Shown here: positions 23,447 through 35,526 of the stretch, one piece after another | Numbering within the stretch: the stretch's first letter is position 1 | Layout of the letters: every line of letters begins with the position of its first letter | Assembly (NCBI RefSeq): GCF_022965805.1 | Contig: NC_133104.1 | Span: 20,507,071 to 20,571,070 of the forward strand | Source of the DNA: Primulina eburnea | Lineage: Eukaryota; Streptophyta; Magnoliopsida; Lamiales; Gesneriaceae | DNA length: 64,000 bases | Direction: 5' to 3' | Notes under the pieces: model-generated | The model's input: the letters and a program-made list of their open reading frames with translations, nothing else | Told to the model about the DNA's origin: nothing | Databases searched by the model: none | Program-made: the position numbers and the translations under genes

Positions 23447-25124
23447 TTCAATACGCATTTGATAACTATCGTCGTATGAAATTTCATAAATGACAATCAT
23501 TCATGTCAACTAGTGATGAAATCCAGCACTACAGTTCCTGGATATCCTCCAGTATCAGGATAGTTCGCTCCGACCATCCGTCAATTTATAGATCATAGAT
23601 CAAAATTCATGATATACATTCTGCCAAAAGTACAAAATCAAACGAAAATCACAGTCTGACATAATTAACTTTGGCATTCAATACAATCTAACATCCGTTT
23701 CTGACATAACTGATTTCATCTGTTTATATCAAAACTGTCTATTCGAATTATCGCACATTTCCTGTTACCAGAATAATGCTGAATCTACTACTGTGTGCAT
23801 CTGACAATACCTGTCATTTCAAATTCGAATATCTGACACAAACAAATCATCTAATAATATAAATTAAAGAAAAATACATACCTGGTATTCGGTTCTGACT
23901 ATCAAAATCAAGTTCTGAACAGTCTGATCAAACTTCTGAACTGCTTTAATCTTCAAAATCAGTTCTGACTCGACTGAACTGTATATAAGCTCAACGGTTT
24001 ATAACAATCGGTATCAAACACGGACTTAGAATGATAATAATATCGGATCATATTCAAAATATCAATACGCGATACTGATCTAATAACTGCATAGAACGCA
24101 ATTTCTGACATTTCCAAAATTCTGCCATATTCAATGTCGTTCTCAGCCACTGATCACGGTCTCACTGTGCTACAATCAATCAGTATACTATCTTCAGATA
24201 TCACAAACTCTGAATACAATCTGTTACAATCCCGATTCATATCCGAACAATTCTGTATACAACAATCTCAGTTCCCAGAACACTCAATACCATTTCAACT
24301 GTTCAATTTAATCAATCATATGCTTGGAAAATATCAAAATGTCATAGATAAACCGAGCATAAAATCATCAGAACACTTCCGAGCGTAGGATTTATCAACC
24401 CATAAACGGAACTGAAGTACTTTACAGAGAAACATATAATCAGATGTAACTCTAACTCTTCAGGCAATAAATCTTTCAACTGATATCTCAATTCAATCAG
24501 TATCAGTCTATAAGAAATTCTAAAATGAACCCAATACCTGGAATCAAATCAAGGCTGAAATCACTCTCCCTGATACAGGACAAACCTGAAATCTCATCTG
24601 CAAGACTATAGCAAACTTCCTGCTACTAGTAAATCAATCCTTGATAGGCTCCACTTCTGTCATCAACGAACATAAAGGAATAACTCCATTCCTTTCGATA
24701 ATCATCGAATCGGACCCAATACGGTTATCAAGGAATTTAAAATCTAAATCTCTTACCGTATATCATTCATTCCTTGGCCATTTCAGGTTCGAATCTTACC
24801 ATCTCCTGGCAAGAATCTTAGATAGCTCCGTACTTGTTCGATATATCAATATCCATCATGCAGTCATCATGAGACGATACAAGTACAATCTAGTCTAATT
24901 CAATCTCATTCTCAACTTACTGCAGTATACAATATATCACAGAATATCACTGATATCAAATTCTTTTCCCAAAAGGTAAGGAATCAATACTACAGTAAAT
25001 GCAGACCCAACAAGTAAAGCATATATCAATGCAACTTAATCAAGGATAATCATAGCAAATGCATTAGTCTTTATCAATACATATGCTATATAATCATAAA
25101 AGATCAGTACATGTCACTGTATCA
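23447..25124 (-). pseudogene. Gyp-C internal region, decayed pol (middle)
   Basis: 1.7 kb without a coding frame. Patches match the same relics in Gyp-B and Gyp-D: 'acctggtattcgg..ctgactatc' at about 23882, and the protease-to-RT linker region at about 24530-24850. Several hundred bases show no recognisable homology. Confidence 0.65.
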
Positions 25125-25589
25125 TCAAGTGTGTCCTGGTTCTGTTCCTCGATCTCTCCCACCAGAGGATTCTGCTCCCTGAAATCTGCGGGGACCTCTC
25201 TGTGGACAAGCTTTAGCAAAATGTCCTTGCTGTTTACAGATATTGAACCTACCAGTCACTCCCTGGAATTGCTCCGTGGAATGTCTCCCACCGCAATTCC
25301 TGCAATAAACTCCAGTATAACTCGGGCTAGAACCACTGGAGCTAGATGAAGCACTCAGTCCGCTCCCCAACTTCTTAAACTGTTTCTTTCGAGTTTTCAC
25401 CAATCTTGCTTTCCACTCGTGCTGCCGCGATCAAATCTATGAGGGGATTGCTGTGTCTGGGGTTGCATCGCACACAACCTTCCTAGTTTTCTAATCAGAC
25501 TCGCCTCCAATTTTTTCGCTCTACTCAAGGCATCAGCAAAATGGTAAGGTCGCTGCATATTCATCAATGCAACTATCTCCGAGTTCAAT
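25125..25589 (-). pseudogene. Gyp-C gag, C-terminal half, broken
   Basis: Homologous to Gyp-B gag from LNSEIVA onward. One frameshift near 25400 joins the part ending GSTSGKQD to the part beginning KTRKKQFKKLGSG. Both zinc knuckles have lost a cysteine to phenylalanine: CRNCGGRHSTEQF and FNICKQQGHFAKAC. The N-terminal half was separated by Gyp-I, which starts at 25590; the missing part lies outside the window. Confidence 0.88.
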
Positions 25590-26281
25590 TGATACGAATC
25601 CTCGTACGAATGAAAGGCAAGCACGAATATAGAAATCGCACCCTCAATTCAATAACAAACAAGGAACGATTATTTTGTCCCGATCTTTTGAAACAAGTAA
25701 TGATTTTGTGATATTCACCTCTAAGCGATTATAACTTAGCAACAAATATCAACGATAAAACAATTTAATTTCAAACGAACCTTCAAAGAACTTGTTTTGA
25801 CAATCCGTGCGAAGAACAATCGAAAAACGCCACAAAGATGCAATCTTTGATAAGTTTGATTTTGATAAACACAAAGCACAAGCCTTGAAAATTGAGAGAA
25901 ATCTCAAGAACTTTGATATATCATTCAATATTTCGTTCATAGTCTTTAAAAGACATAAATAACCATAAAAATACAAGAAAAGATGTGTGAAAAGGTTTAA
26001 CAAAAGTAGAGAACAATTTTGAAACGGAAATGCGCCAAAGCACCGCGGGTGCGCTTGTGATGGACCGCGAGTGCGGTGTGGTTTCGTAAAAAAAAATTAA
26101 ATATATATATATATATTTTAGCAGGACCGCGGGTGCGGCCCTGTTTTGAGCGCGGGTGCGCTAGACCTTCGGCAATTGGACCGTGGGTGCGTTCTCTGTT
26201 TTAGCACGGGTGCGCTGGTCCTTCGGCAATTGCACTTGAATAACATTCCAAAGACCTCCAATATTATTCCCATGATTCCCA
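25590..26281 (-). repeat. Gyp-I 3' LTR (boundaries inferred)
   Basis: The left edge is exact, where Gyp-C gag homology stops (TGATACGAATCC at 25590). The right edge is inferred from ...GATTCCCA at 26281 followed by acctcctct, a minus-strand polypurine tract AGAGGAGGT (26282-26290). Length is about 692 bp. The LTR contains a TATA run (26099-26118) with GC-rich motif copies on both sides. No second LTR is in the window to confirm the ends. The expected target site is TCAAT (25585-25589). Confidence 0.7.
26040..26216. repeat. ACCGCGGGTGCG array around the TATA run of Gyp-I
   Basis: Six variants of (A/G)CCGCGGGTGCG(G/C)T on both sides of the TATA run; a short repeat, ccttcggcaattg, occurs twice (26166, 26220). 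The motif is nearly identical to that in the Gyp-D LTR, although the two elements belong to different clades. Confidence 0.85.
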
Positions 26282-27737
26282 ACCTCCTCTAATTTAGACA
26301 TCCAACTTGTAGGACTTCCTTGATAGCTCATCATTAGTCCTTGAAGTGCATCTTTAAACTTCTTGCTTCTTACCCTTGTTATAGGTCCTTCGGGCAACTC
26401 CAACGACTCCCATGTTTTCTTTGGTGCTTGATCAACAAAGTTTGCATCATTCTCCCCTTCTTGAAAAGGATTTGTCCTCAAACCTTGATCATCTCTTACA
26501 TCAAACAACGATAGATCACTAACATTAAAAGTAGAACTGACATTGTACTCACCTGGCAGATCAAGTTTATATGCATTGTCGTTGATCCTTTCAATTACTT
26601 GAAATGGTCCATCACCCCTAGGTAAAAGCTTTGAACGTCGCTTCTCTGGAAATCTTTCCTTCCTTAAGTGCAACCACACCCAATCTCCCTTTTCAAAAAC
26701 CATCTTTTTCCTTCCCTTGTTGGCTTGCTTCGTGTATAGTAAATTCTTCTTCTCGATGTTATCCTTGACCTTCTCATGCAAACTTCTAAAGAATTCAGCT
26801 TTCTTCTTGCCATCCATATTCAACCTTTCACTCACAGGTAAAGACATCAAATCCAACGGAGTCAAAGGATTAAAACCATATACAATTTCAAATGGTGAAT
26901 AATTCGTAGTAGAATGCACACTACGATTATTAGCAAACTCAACAAATGGTAAACAATCCTCCCAATTCTTTAAGTTCTTTTTAAGAATAGCACGCAAAAG
27001 TGTTCCTAAAGTTCTATTGACAACTTCGGTTTGCCCATCCGTTTGAGGATGACATGTAGTAGAAAACAACAATTTTGTGCCAAGTTTAGCCCATAATGTT
27101 TTCCAAAAATAACTCAAGAATTTAACATCATGGTCCGAAACAATAGTCCTAGGCATGCCATGCAACCTAACGACTTCTTTAAAGAATAGATCTGCAATGT
27201 GAGATGCATCATCAGTTTTGTGACAAGCAATAAAATGAGCCATCTTAGAAAATCTATCCACAACAACAAATATAGAATCCCTCCCCTTCTTTGTTCTAGG
27301 CAACCCCAAAACAGAGTCCATAGAAATATCAACCCAAGGTTCACTAGGGACGGGAAGTGGTGTATACAAGCCATGTGGTTGTGTTTTAGATTTAGCTTGT
27401 CTACAATTAATGCACTCATCACAAACACGCTCAACGTTACGTTTCATGTGTGGCCAATATAAATGTTCATTCAATGCACTTAAAGTTTTAGCCACACCAA
27501 AATGCCCCATTAAGCCACCCCCATGTGCCTCCCTAACAAGTAATTCACGAATGGATGATCTAGGGACGCACAACCTATCTTCTTTAAACAAGAAACCATG
27601 ATGCAAATAAAATTTGTCATGTGGACCATGCATACATGTCTCAAATACATTCTTAAAATCCTCATCTAGCACATATAATTCCTTCACATGCTCAAACCCC
27701 AAAACTTTAGACTCCAAAGTAGAGACTAATACATACC
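26161..27737 (-). pseudogene. Gyp-I pol, integrase segment (CRM-like chromovirus)
   Basis: Uninterrupted frame of about 525 codons covering integrase, the 3' third of a pol split by Cop-J at 27738. It contains the HHCC zinc finger ([10 protein letters not shown] ... CDECINC), then the DDE core: [14 protein letters not shown] (usual Arg replaced by His) and the GQTEVVN Glu. The C-terminus has [11 protein letters not shown] and [18 protein letters not shown], a TRxRxKK ending I associate with CRM-type elements in place of a classic chromodomain. About 40 codons run into the inferred LTR, as is known for CRM elements. Without the insertions the frame continues at 47668. Confidence 0.85.
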
Positions 27738-28941
27738 TGTTGGATCCGGGTTTTCTACACGCCCAAACGCAGCGGAAGTTTAAAATTTTTATTTTATTTT
27801 GAAAAACAAAATAACTTTTGGACACTCGTATGGTTTTCAAAACATTCATAGGATGTTTAGAAATTTATACCTTTTGTGAATAAATCACGTGGCACCAACT
27901 GATCCGGTATTACGGATCTAGCTCTTGATGAATCCCTACGAACTTTCTTCAAGAGACTCCTTTCTTCTAATCAGGTCCACGACTAGATGATTTGTTCCTC
28001 TTCTAATTCGCACTAGAGAATTAAAAGAAGTTTTTCGTAGGAGAGAAAAAAATAATTGAGAGGCGGCTCAAAAATTTCTTTTTAAATTGTGGTGGCCGAT
28101 TTTCTTCATTTTGAGATGGAGGTTCACGTGAGATTTTATTGTGGTGGGCTAGGGTTGACCTATCAACCTTTATTTATAAATAAAATATAAACTAATTACA
28201 TAATTAACCTTAATAAACTTGATTTAATTAATTGGGCTAGTCCAACTAGTTTAATTAATTTAATCAAAGCCTATTAAAACTTTAATTATTTTAATATGTT
28301 GGACTTGTACCCCTACAAGCCCATTAAACATATTATCCACCATATTTAATTTATTAATTAATAAACTCAACCTTTGAGCTTAATAAATTAAATACATTAT
28401 AAATTCAACATTTGAATTTAATATTTAAATTATAAATTCAACTCCTTGAATTTTATCACCTCCAAAATTTAATATTTAATAAACCCAACTTTTGAGTTTA
28501 ATAAATTAAATTATCAAATTTCATAAATTCAACTCCTTGAATTTATTTTCTCCAAATTTCATAAATTCAACTTCTTGAATTTACTATATCATAAATTCAA
28601 CTCCTTGAATTTATTTTCTCAAAATTTTGTTATCATAAATTCAACTCCTTGAATTTACTATATTATAAATTCAACTCCTTGAATTTATTCTCTCAACGGG
28701 AACAAACGATCCAGTGCTTGTGTGACCCTCAATGGTTCAGGGATACAGCTAGCCGTGAGTTCACAACTCTTTGTGATTCAGGACATAATCCTTTATTCGG
28801 GCTTACCCTAGTTAGCCTCATTCTTTTCATCAACACTTTGATCAAGAATGTCAGAACTCATTTCTGATTGCACTCATCGGATCATGGTAAGAGCGTCTAG
28901 TATCATCGCCCCATGATCCCCTAGGTGTCACTGATAGTGCC
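27738..28941 (-). repeat. Cop-J 3' LTR, left piece
   Basis: First 1,204 bp of the LTR. It contains a stretch of short direct repeats (cataaattcaactccttgaattta) at 28430-28690. Gyp-E is inserted after GTGCC at 28937-28941. Confidence 0.93.
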
Positions 28942-30647
28942 TGTGAGGACCCGGGCTCTAACTCAATTCTTTTGGGATTTAATTGGATCTTTGTTCGAAA
29001 ATGTGGGTCAAAAATTTGCTTTTAACATTAATTCAAATGTATAATAAAAGCATGACATATATTTATAATAATTAAACAACATCAGATACATACAAGTCTG
29101 TCTAGCACAACGATACAACTAATGTTCGAATCTCAAATACAAGTAGTTCAGATCTAGACAAAAACTACTAGTAATCTGCTGCTACACCCTGCATCACCAC
29201 GCTATCAACTCTCTCTTCCTCGTCGTGACCCTGATCCTGCCCCACTTGTTGCCATGCACACATACAGACACGACAACAGCCGGATAACTCCGGTGAGAAC
29301 ATATCCCAGTATAAAACATGGATGCATGCAATGTCATAATCATGTACAAAAGCATAGCATATATCAAGTAACATGAATAAAATCTAAACATGTAGAAGAA
29401 TACAAATCTGTATTCAACATTTAAATCTTGACTCGACTCATTTCTAATCTAGGGATCCCGGTGTGAATAAGACGGTCTGTCACCTACTCAACCAATCGGG
29501 GCGACGGTACGTCTTATTCCTAGACTTCGGTCAGCTCTGTATCGAGGGTCTACACATAGAGCAAATCTACTCCTATGCGTCGATACACCGAAACGTCTAG
29601 TTTTTTGGCCAGTCTGCCAATATCTCCTATCTCAGGACTCGACTATAAATCAATAAACAAAACATTACATAATGAAATGTAATAACAATCTAGTATGTGA
29701 TTTAGGGAAACTCGTATCAAATCTGAATCGAGTTGTGCAATCCCGTGACCACATGAATTATACCTTTCTTGTCGAATAGTCGGTGTCGTAGTCGAAGTCT
29801 CGAATACCAAGTAGTCAATACAAATCTGAAATAGCATAATAAATGTGCACTCTATCAATATACATCTCCATGTACAATTCTGTAATCGCTTTCAATGTAA
29901 TTAAACGGCGTAACGGCGTAGTCTCGCGATACCGATAACTCAATCTCAACATAACAATAATCGATTAACCTCAATCAATTCAACATCAATAGCACAATCA
30001 TTTCAACACTGAAAATCTGCATAATCTCTCATAATACATGCTGAAATTTCGAAACAACGTCATACGGTATCTGAAAATCAATCCGGTAACGTTTCTACGA
30101 TGCTCATAATATCAAGAACACATATTATAACTCAAATCTGAATTCTTCCAACATACAAATATCGAAACATGCTGAAAATAACTGAAACTTACATCTTCTT
30201 GTAATCTTCAAAGATAGGAGTTCAAATCTATGCTTGGATTTAAATTTGGAGGTATAAATCTTTCACAATACCAATTCTAATATGAAAAGCTTGAGGGAAA
30301 GCTTGTTCTCGGTTCTGCTGATGAAGAATGAAGAGAAATGAAGACAGCTCAACTCATATATATTGCATGAAATTTCATACGTGTCTTCTTAAAACATTAA
30401 CACATTTCAGGCGGCGCTCGGACGGTAAGAATGTACCGCTCGGGCGCGGCAGTTTCTGTCCAACACTTTTCGAATGATACTTTGGCGCTCGGGCGGTCAA
30501 AATGTACCGCTCGGGCGCGGAAGCTTCTGCCCAAAACATAATTTTGTTGGACAATGGCGCTCGGGCGGGCTTTTTCTACCGCTCGGGCGCCACTGAATCT
30601 GTTCCAATATTGTACCCTTCACATTTTTAACATTTCCGGGCATTACA
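28942..30647 (-). repeat. Gyp-E 3' LTR
   Basis: TGTGAGGACCCGGGC...GGGCATTACA. U3 (right end) carries a three-unit GC-rich array at 30413-30591 and a TATA run at 30355-30365. Confidence 0.95.
30413..30591. repeat. GGCGCTCGGGCGGT / ACCGCTCGGGCGC array, Gyp-E 3' LTR
   Basis: Three ~36-bp inverted-repeat units at 71-bp spacing, the same motif and copy number as Gyp-C. Repeated in the 5' LTR at 36998-37177. Confidence 0.92.
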
Positions 30648-30661
30648 TTTCTCCCCCTCTT
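30648..30661 (-). promoter_or_regulatory. Gyp-E polypurine tract
   Basis: Minus-strand AAGAGGGGGAGAAA adjoining the 3' LTR. Confidence 0.88.
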
Positions 30662-30748
30662 AGATATAAGTTCGTCCTCGAACTTACAAGCATCAACTCA
30701 GGGCGTATATAAACAGCAGTGTAAACAAAAGCTGAATAAATACTTACA

Positions 30749-33700
30749 TCATGTGAATAACTCAGGATATCTCTGTCTCATATCAGACTCTGTCTCCCAA
30801 GTTGCTTCCTCGATGCCATGTCGACTCCATTGAACCTTCACAAGCGAAATGGTCTTGGTTCTAAGTTGTTTCTCTTTCCGATCAAGGATCTGTATCGGTC
30901 TTTCAACATAGCTCAGAGTCTGATCTAGTTCGGCTTCGTCAGGCTGAATGACATGAGAACTATCTGGCATATATCTACGCAACATCGAGACATGAAATAC
31001 ATCATGAATACCAGATAATGAAGGAGGAAGAGCAAGTCTATAAGCTCGATCGCCAATTTTCTCAAGCATCTCGTACGGACCGACGTATCTAGGAGACAAC
31101 TTTCCTCGCTTGCCAAATCTGACAATGCCTCTGAAAGGTGAAATCTTCAAGAATACTCTGTCTCCCTGCTCAAACACTAACGGTCTACGTCTGACATTGG
31201 CGTACTTCGCTTGCCTATCCTGTGCCGTCTTCATTCGCTTCTGAATGATCTTCACTTTCTCGGTCATCTCACGAATCATATCAGGCCCTAACTCTGGCAC
31301 CTCAGATATATCATCCCAGTACAACGGAGATCTGCATTTCTTTCCGTATAAAGCTTCGAATGGTGCCATCTCTATGCTCGTCTGATAGCTGTTATTGTAT
31401 GAAAATTCGCACAACGGCAATGAGTCTTGCCAGCTGGTACCAAAGTCTAGTACTACAGCTCTCAGCATGTCCTCTAAAGTCTGGATAGTCCGCTCTGACT
31501 GTCCGTCTGTCTGGGGATGATAAGCAGTGCTCAGGTGTAAAGTCGTACCCAAAGCCTGCTGCAAGCTGTGCCAAAAGTGAGAAGTAAATCGTGGATCACG
31601 ATCTGATACGATCGACTTCGGCACACCGTGCAACCTGACGACCTCTCTGACATATAATTCCGCCATCTGATCGTGTCGATATGTCATTTTGTACGGAATA
31701 AAGCACGCTGATTTGGTCAGTCTGTCTATCACAACCCAAATCGCGTCACAGCCCCGTGAAGATCGAGGTAACTTCGTCACGAAGTCCATGGTAATGTGGT
31801 CCCATTTCCATTCAGGAACAGACAAACTCTGAAGTAAACCTCCGGGCTTCTTTCTTTCTGCCTTCACCTGCTAGCAATTCAGGCATTTAGACACGAATTC
31901 TGCAATGTCTGTCTTCATCTGTTTCCACCAGAATTGTGTCTTCAAATCATTGTACATCTTCCTGCCACCAGGGTGAATGCTTAACCGACTACAGTGTGCC
32001 TCCGACATGATCTGTCGTCTCAAATCTGAAATCTCTGGCACCACTAAGCGGTTATTCACATATAGAACAGAATCTCTGACCTGATATTCTGAGATATGTC
32101 CAGCTCTGACCATATCAATCGATTTCTGCACACTCGGATCAGTCCTCTGCGCTTCTTTGATCCTCAAAATCAGATCTGGCTCAATCTGAATCGCAGCAAG
32201 TCGCAACGGTCTACTATCTGTATCAAATATCAATCCAGACAAGCAACAATCTTCCACTAAATTCGATACACCTACAGTCGACAAGGAAAGAGCACATACC
32301 TTTCGACTCAAGGCGTCTGCCGCTGCATTCGACTTCCCTGGATGGTACTTGATCTCGCAATCAAAATCTTTCAGCAGATCAAGCCATCGTCGCTGCCTCA
32401 TGTTCAACTCCGACTGAGAAAAGAGGTACTTCAAGCTTTTATGATCAGAATAAATCTCAAATTTCTCGCCATATAGATAATGACGCCAGATCTTGAGTGC
32501 AAATACAATCGCCGCCAATTCAAGATCATGAATCGGGTAACGAGTCTCGTGCGGCTTCAGCTGTCTAGAGGCGTACGCTATCACGTGCCCTCGCTGCATA
32601 AGAACACATCCAAGCCCTCTGTGAGATGCATCACAATATACAACGAACTCACCTGTACCGGTAGGAATCGTCAAGACAGGCGCACTAGTCAGCCTCTTCT
32701 TCAACTCTACAAAACTGGCTTCACAATCTTCCGACCACACAAATGGCATGTTCTTCTGTGTCAACTGGGTGATAGGCTTCGCTATACTGGAGAAATCTCG
32801 AATAAAACGTCGATAGTACCCGGCTAGACCCATGAAACTGCGTATCTCAGGCACTGAAGTCAGTCTCGGCCAACTGACCACAGCCTCCACTTTGCTCGGA
32901 TCTACCGCAATACCCTCTCCAGATATAATATGCCCCAAGAAGACAACCTGTCGCAACCAGAATTCACACTTGGACAGTTTGGCATACAACTGCTCTTTTC
33001 TCAAAGTCTTTAGTACAATTCTCAGATGATCTGCATGTTCAGTCAGACTCTTCGAATACACCAAAATGTCGTCAATAAACACAATCACAAAATCATCTAA
33101 ATATCTCTGAAAAATGCGGTTCATCAAACTCATAAACACCGCAGGTGCATTCGTCAAACCGAAAGGCATAACAACAAACTCGTAATGTCCATACCTGGTT
33201 CGGAATGCAGTCTTCGGTATATCAACATCTCTAACTCGGAGCTGATGATACCCTGATCTCAAATCGATCTTCGAGTATACAGAAGATCTCTGTAGCTGAT
33301 CAAATAAGTCGTCGATGCGCGGCAAAGGATACTTGTTCTTCACTGTTGCCTTGTTCAACTGCCTATAATCAATACACAATCGCATCGAACCATCTTTCTT
33401 TCGAACAAAAAGCACCGGAGCACCCCAAGGAGATACACTGGGTCTGATATATCCCTTGGACAGAAGATCTTCCAACTGTGCTTTCAACTCTTTCAGCTCT
33501 ATCGGTGCCATCCTATATGGAGCTCTCAAGATAGGAACACTGCCTGGTACAAGATCAATGCTGAAATCAACCTCTCGAACTGGAGGCAACCCCGGAATCT
33601 CGTCTGGGAACACATCTGCAAACTCGCAAACCACTGGCAGATCTGCCAATGCTGGGCTCGACTTCAGTAAATCTACTGAATATACGAGAAAGCCCTCTGC

Positions 33701-33931
33701 TCCTCTCTGAAGCAATCTACTCATAGTCAGAGCAGATACTAAGGGAATCCGAGATCTGGAACCCTTGCCGTAGAATTTCCACTCATCTGTCATCTCGGGT
33801 CTGAATCTGACAATCTTGTGGAAACAGTCTACAGTGGCCCTGTACTTTGTCAACATGTCTATACCAACTATACAATCAAAATCAGCTAAACCAAGTACTA
33901 CACAATCAAGATCAATCTCATGCCCCTCAAA
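30749..33931 (-). pseudogene. Gyp-E pol: protease C-end, RT, RNase H, integrase, chromodomain; one in-frame TAG
   Basis: One frame continuous with gag, cut by TAG at 33932-33934 (end of the gag part) and TAG at 31871-31873. [26 protein letters not shown], catalytic [10 protein letters not shown] (about 33050-33085). RNase [13 protein letters not shown] and DHKSLKYLF. Integrase: zinc finger ending KCLNC right at the second TAG, then ITMDFVTKLP, SDRDPRF and DGQSERT as the D, D, E catalytic positions. C-terminus: VKVQWSRHGIEEATWE chromodomain-type motif (30760-30900), placing it in the Tekay/Del clade. The protein would copy RNA to DNA and integrate it at histone-marked chromatin. Length is otherwise full. 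Confidence 0.93.
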
Positions 33932-35269
33932 CTAAAGCATACAGTGTCTAACAGTAGTCACAGATATCAAACCACTTCCCAACGGAGAAGCTATAGACAC
34001 TACTGTCGATAAAGACTCAACAGGCAATGAATGTCTCAATGCAAAATGTTCAGATATGAATGTATGAGATGCCCATGTGTCTATCAACACATATGCAGGA
34101 TAACCGCAAAGAAAACAGTTACCTGCAATGACGTCGTCTGGCGCCTCCTGCGCCTGCTCCTCTGTCTGGGCAAAAACACGTGCCTGCTGTCGGGGAGGCT
34201 GACTCACCGTCGGACTACCTCCTGGTCTCTGCTGAGTCTGTGTGGAGGGTGGCTGAAAGGAGTGTACAGAAGATGCCTGTCTCTCCATCTGTGGCGCTGG
34301 TGCTGATGATCCTGTGCTCTGGAATCGTTGTGCACCTCTCTGGGGACAAGCTCTAGCGAAGTGTCCCTGTTGCCTACAGATATTGCAGCGTCCCATAACT
34401 CCTTGACACTGCTCCGTCGCATGTCGTCCTCCACACGAGCTACAATACACGCCACTGTAATCTGAACCCTGACCTCTCTGTCGATATCCACTCGAACTCG
34501 ATGAACTACTCCCAGATTTCTTAAACTGTTTGCCTTTAGCCTTCAAATATTCGTTCTTGCCACTACCACTAGATCCACTATCAAAACGAGAAGGAGGTGG
34601 TGGAAACTGTACGGTAGTAGGCTGTGGCGGTCTCTGCCTCTGAACACCGTAGGAAGCCCCTCGCTGCCTGATCAAGCCAGCCTCGGCTCCCTTCGCTCGG
34701 TTCAGTGCCTCTGAAAAAGTACTAGGCCGGGCCGTGTTCACCAGGGTAAAGACATCGGGATTCAATCCGTTGATGAACTGATCGGCCACTGCCTCGTCGT
34801 TTTCGGCCACATGCGGTGCAAATCGTAGCAGTGCAGAAAATTTAGCAACATACTCCTCGATGTTCCACTGTCCCTGCCTCAGATTCGCAAATTCAGCTCC
34901 TTTATCTTTTCGGTAGGAGACGGGGAAGAAGCGCTGATAGAACTCATCTTTGAAGACTTTCCACGTGATGTCAATGCCTCGGTGCTCCAAGGCTCTCTTC
35001 GTAGTCAACCACCAGCTCTTTGCAACCTCTTGCATCTGATGCCCTATCAGCTTCACACGTCGCTCATCAGTATAGGCCAAAGACTCAAACAACATCTCGA
35101 TATCATCAAGCCAACTCTCGCACTCTACTGCACTCTCTGTGCCCTTCAGGGTAGGCGGATGGAAAGACTGAAATCTCTTCAATAAGGTCTCCATCGGCGT
35201 AGCGGTGACGTCCATCTGTGCACCGGATGTGCTACCCTGCTCTGGCTGTGGCACTCGTCTAGGCGGCAT
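33932..35269 (-). CDS. Gyp-E gag-protease ORF
   Basis: 445 codons from ATG at 35267-35269 (MPPRRVPQPEQ); the longer open frame to 35479 is leader, since Gyp-D gag also starts at MPPRR. gag core CESWLDDIEMLFESL, KSWWLTTKRAL, FYQRFFPVSYRKDKGAEFANL, then knuckles CSSCGGRHATEQC and CNICRQQGHFARAC with all ligands present. The protease follows with DTWASHTF (about 34060-34085) where the catalytic motif should be DTGASH; Gly-to-Trp should abolish activity. It ends at TAG 33932-33934, after which the same frame continues into pol. Confidence 0.92.
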   Translation of the reverse strand: MPPRRVPQPEQGSTSGAQMDVTATPMETLLKRFQSFHPPTLKGTESAVECESWLDDIEMLFESLAYTDERRVKLIGHQMQEVAKSWWLTTKRALEHRGIDITWKVFKDEFYQRFFPVSYRKDKGAEFANLRQGQWNIEEYVAKFSALLRFAPHVAENDEAVADQFINGLNPDVFTLVNTARPSTFSEALNRAKGAEAGLIRQRGASYGVQRQRPPQPTTVQFPPPPSRFDSGSSGSGKNEYLKAKGKQFKKSGSSSSSSSGYRQRGQGSDYSGVYCSSCGGRHATEQCQGVMGRCNICRQQGHFARACPQRGAQRFQSTGSSAPAPQMERQASSVHSFQPPSTQTQQRPGGSPTVSQPPRQQARVFAQTEEQAQEAPDDVIAGNCFLCGYPAYVLIDTWASHTFISEHFALRHSLPVESLSTVVSIASPLGSGLISVTTVRHCML

Positions 35270-35509
35270 AAATCTGATTGTCAAACTGATTAGTACACAA
35301 CCAAAATCATCTGTCTCAGCCCTCCTCTGATCATAGACTCTGATCGAGAATCGGTTCTGATTCAGGCTTGAAATGCTGTAAATCAATTCAGATAATACAA
35401 CACAACATATAATAGGGAAAGCAATAAACCATGCTAGCATCTCAAAAGCAAGGAAGATGACTCGATCTACCCCGCTCATTCTATTCTATCTCAGTCTACA
35501 GAACCTACA
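35270..35509 (-). other. Gyp-E leader
   Basis: 240 bases between primer site and gag ATG, incidentally open in the gag frame but with no similarity to gag. Confidence 0.7.
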
Positions 35510-35521
35510 GCTCTGATACCA
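35510..35521 (-). promoter_or_regulatory. Gyp-E primer binding site (tRNA-iMet)
   Basis: Perfect reverse complement of TGGTATCAGAGC, five bases from the LTR. Confidence 0.94.
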
Positions 35522-35526
35522 CCTGT

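Noticed and set aside
31865..33940. Gyp-E TAG codons as programmed readthrough sites
   Set aside because: The sequence after each TAG does not match the CARYYA readthrough context, the second lies inside the integrase zinc finger, and related elements have a single continuous frame.
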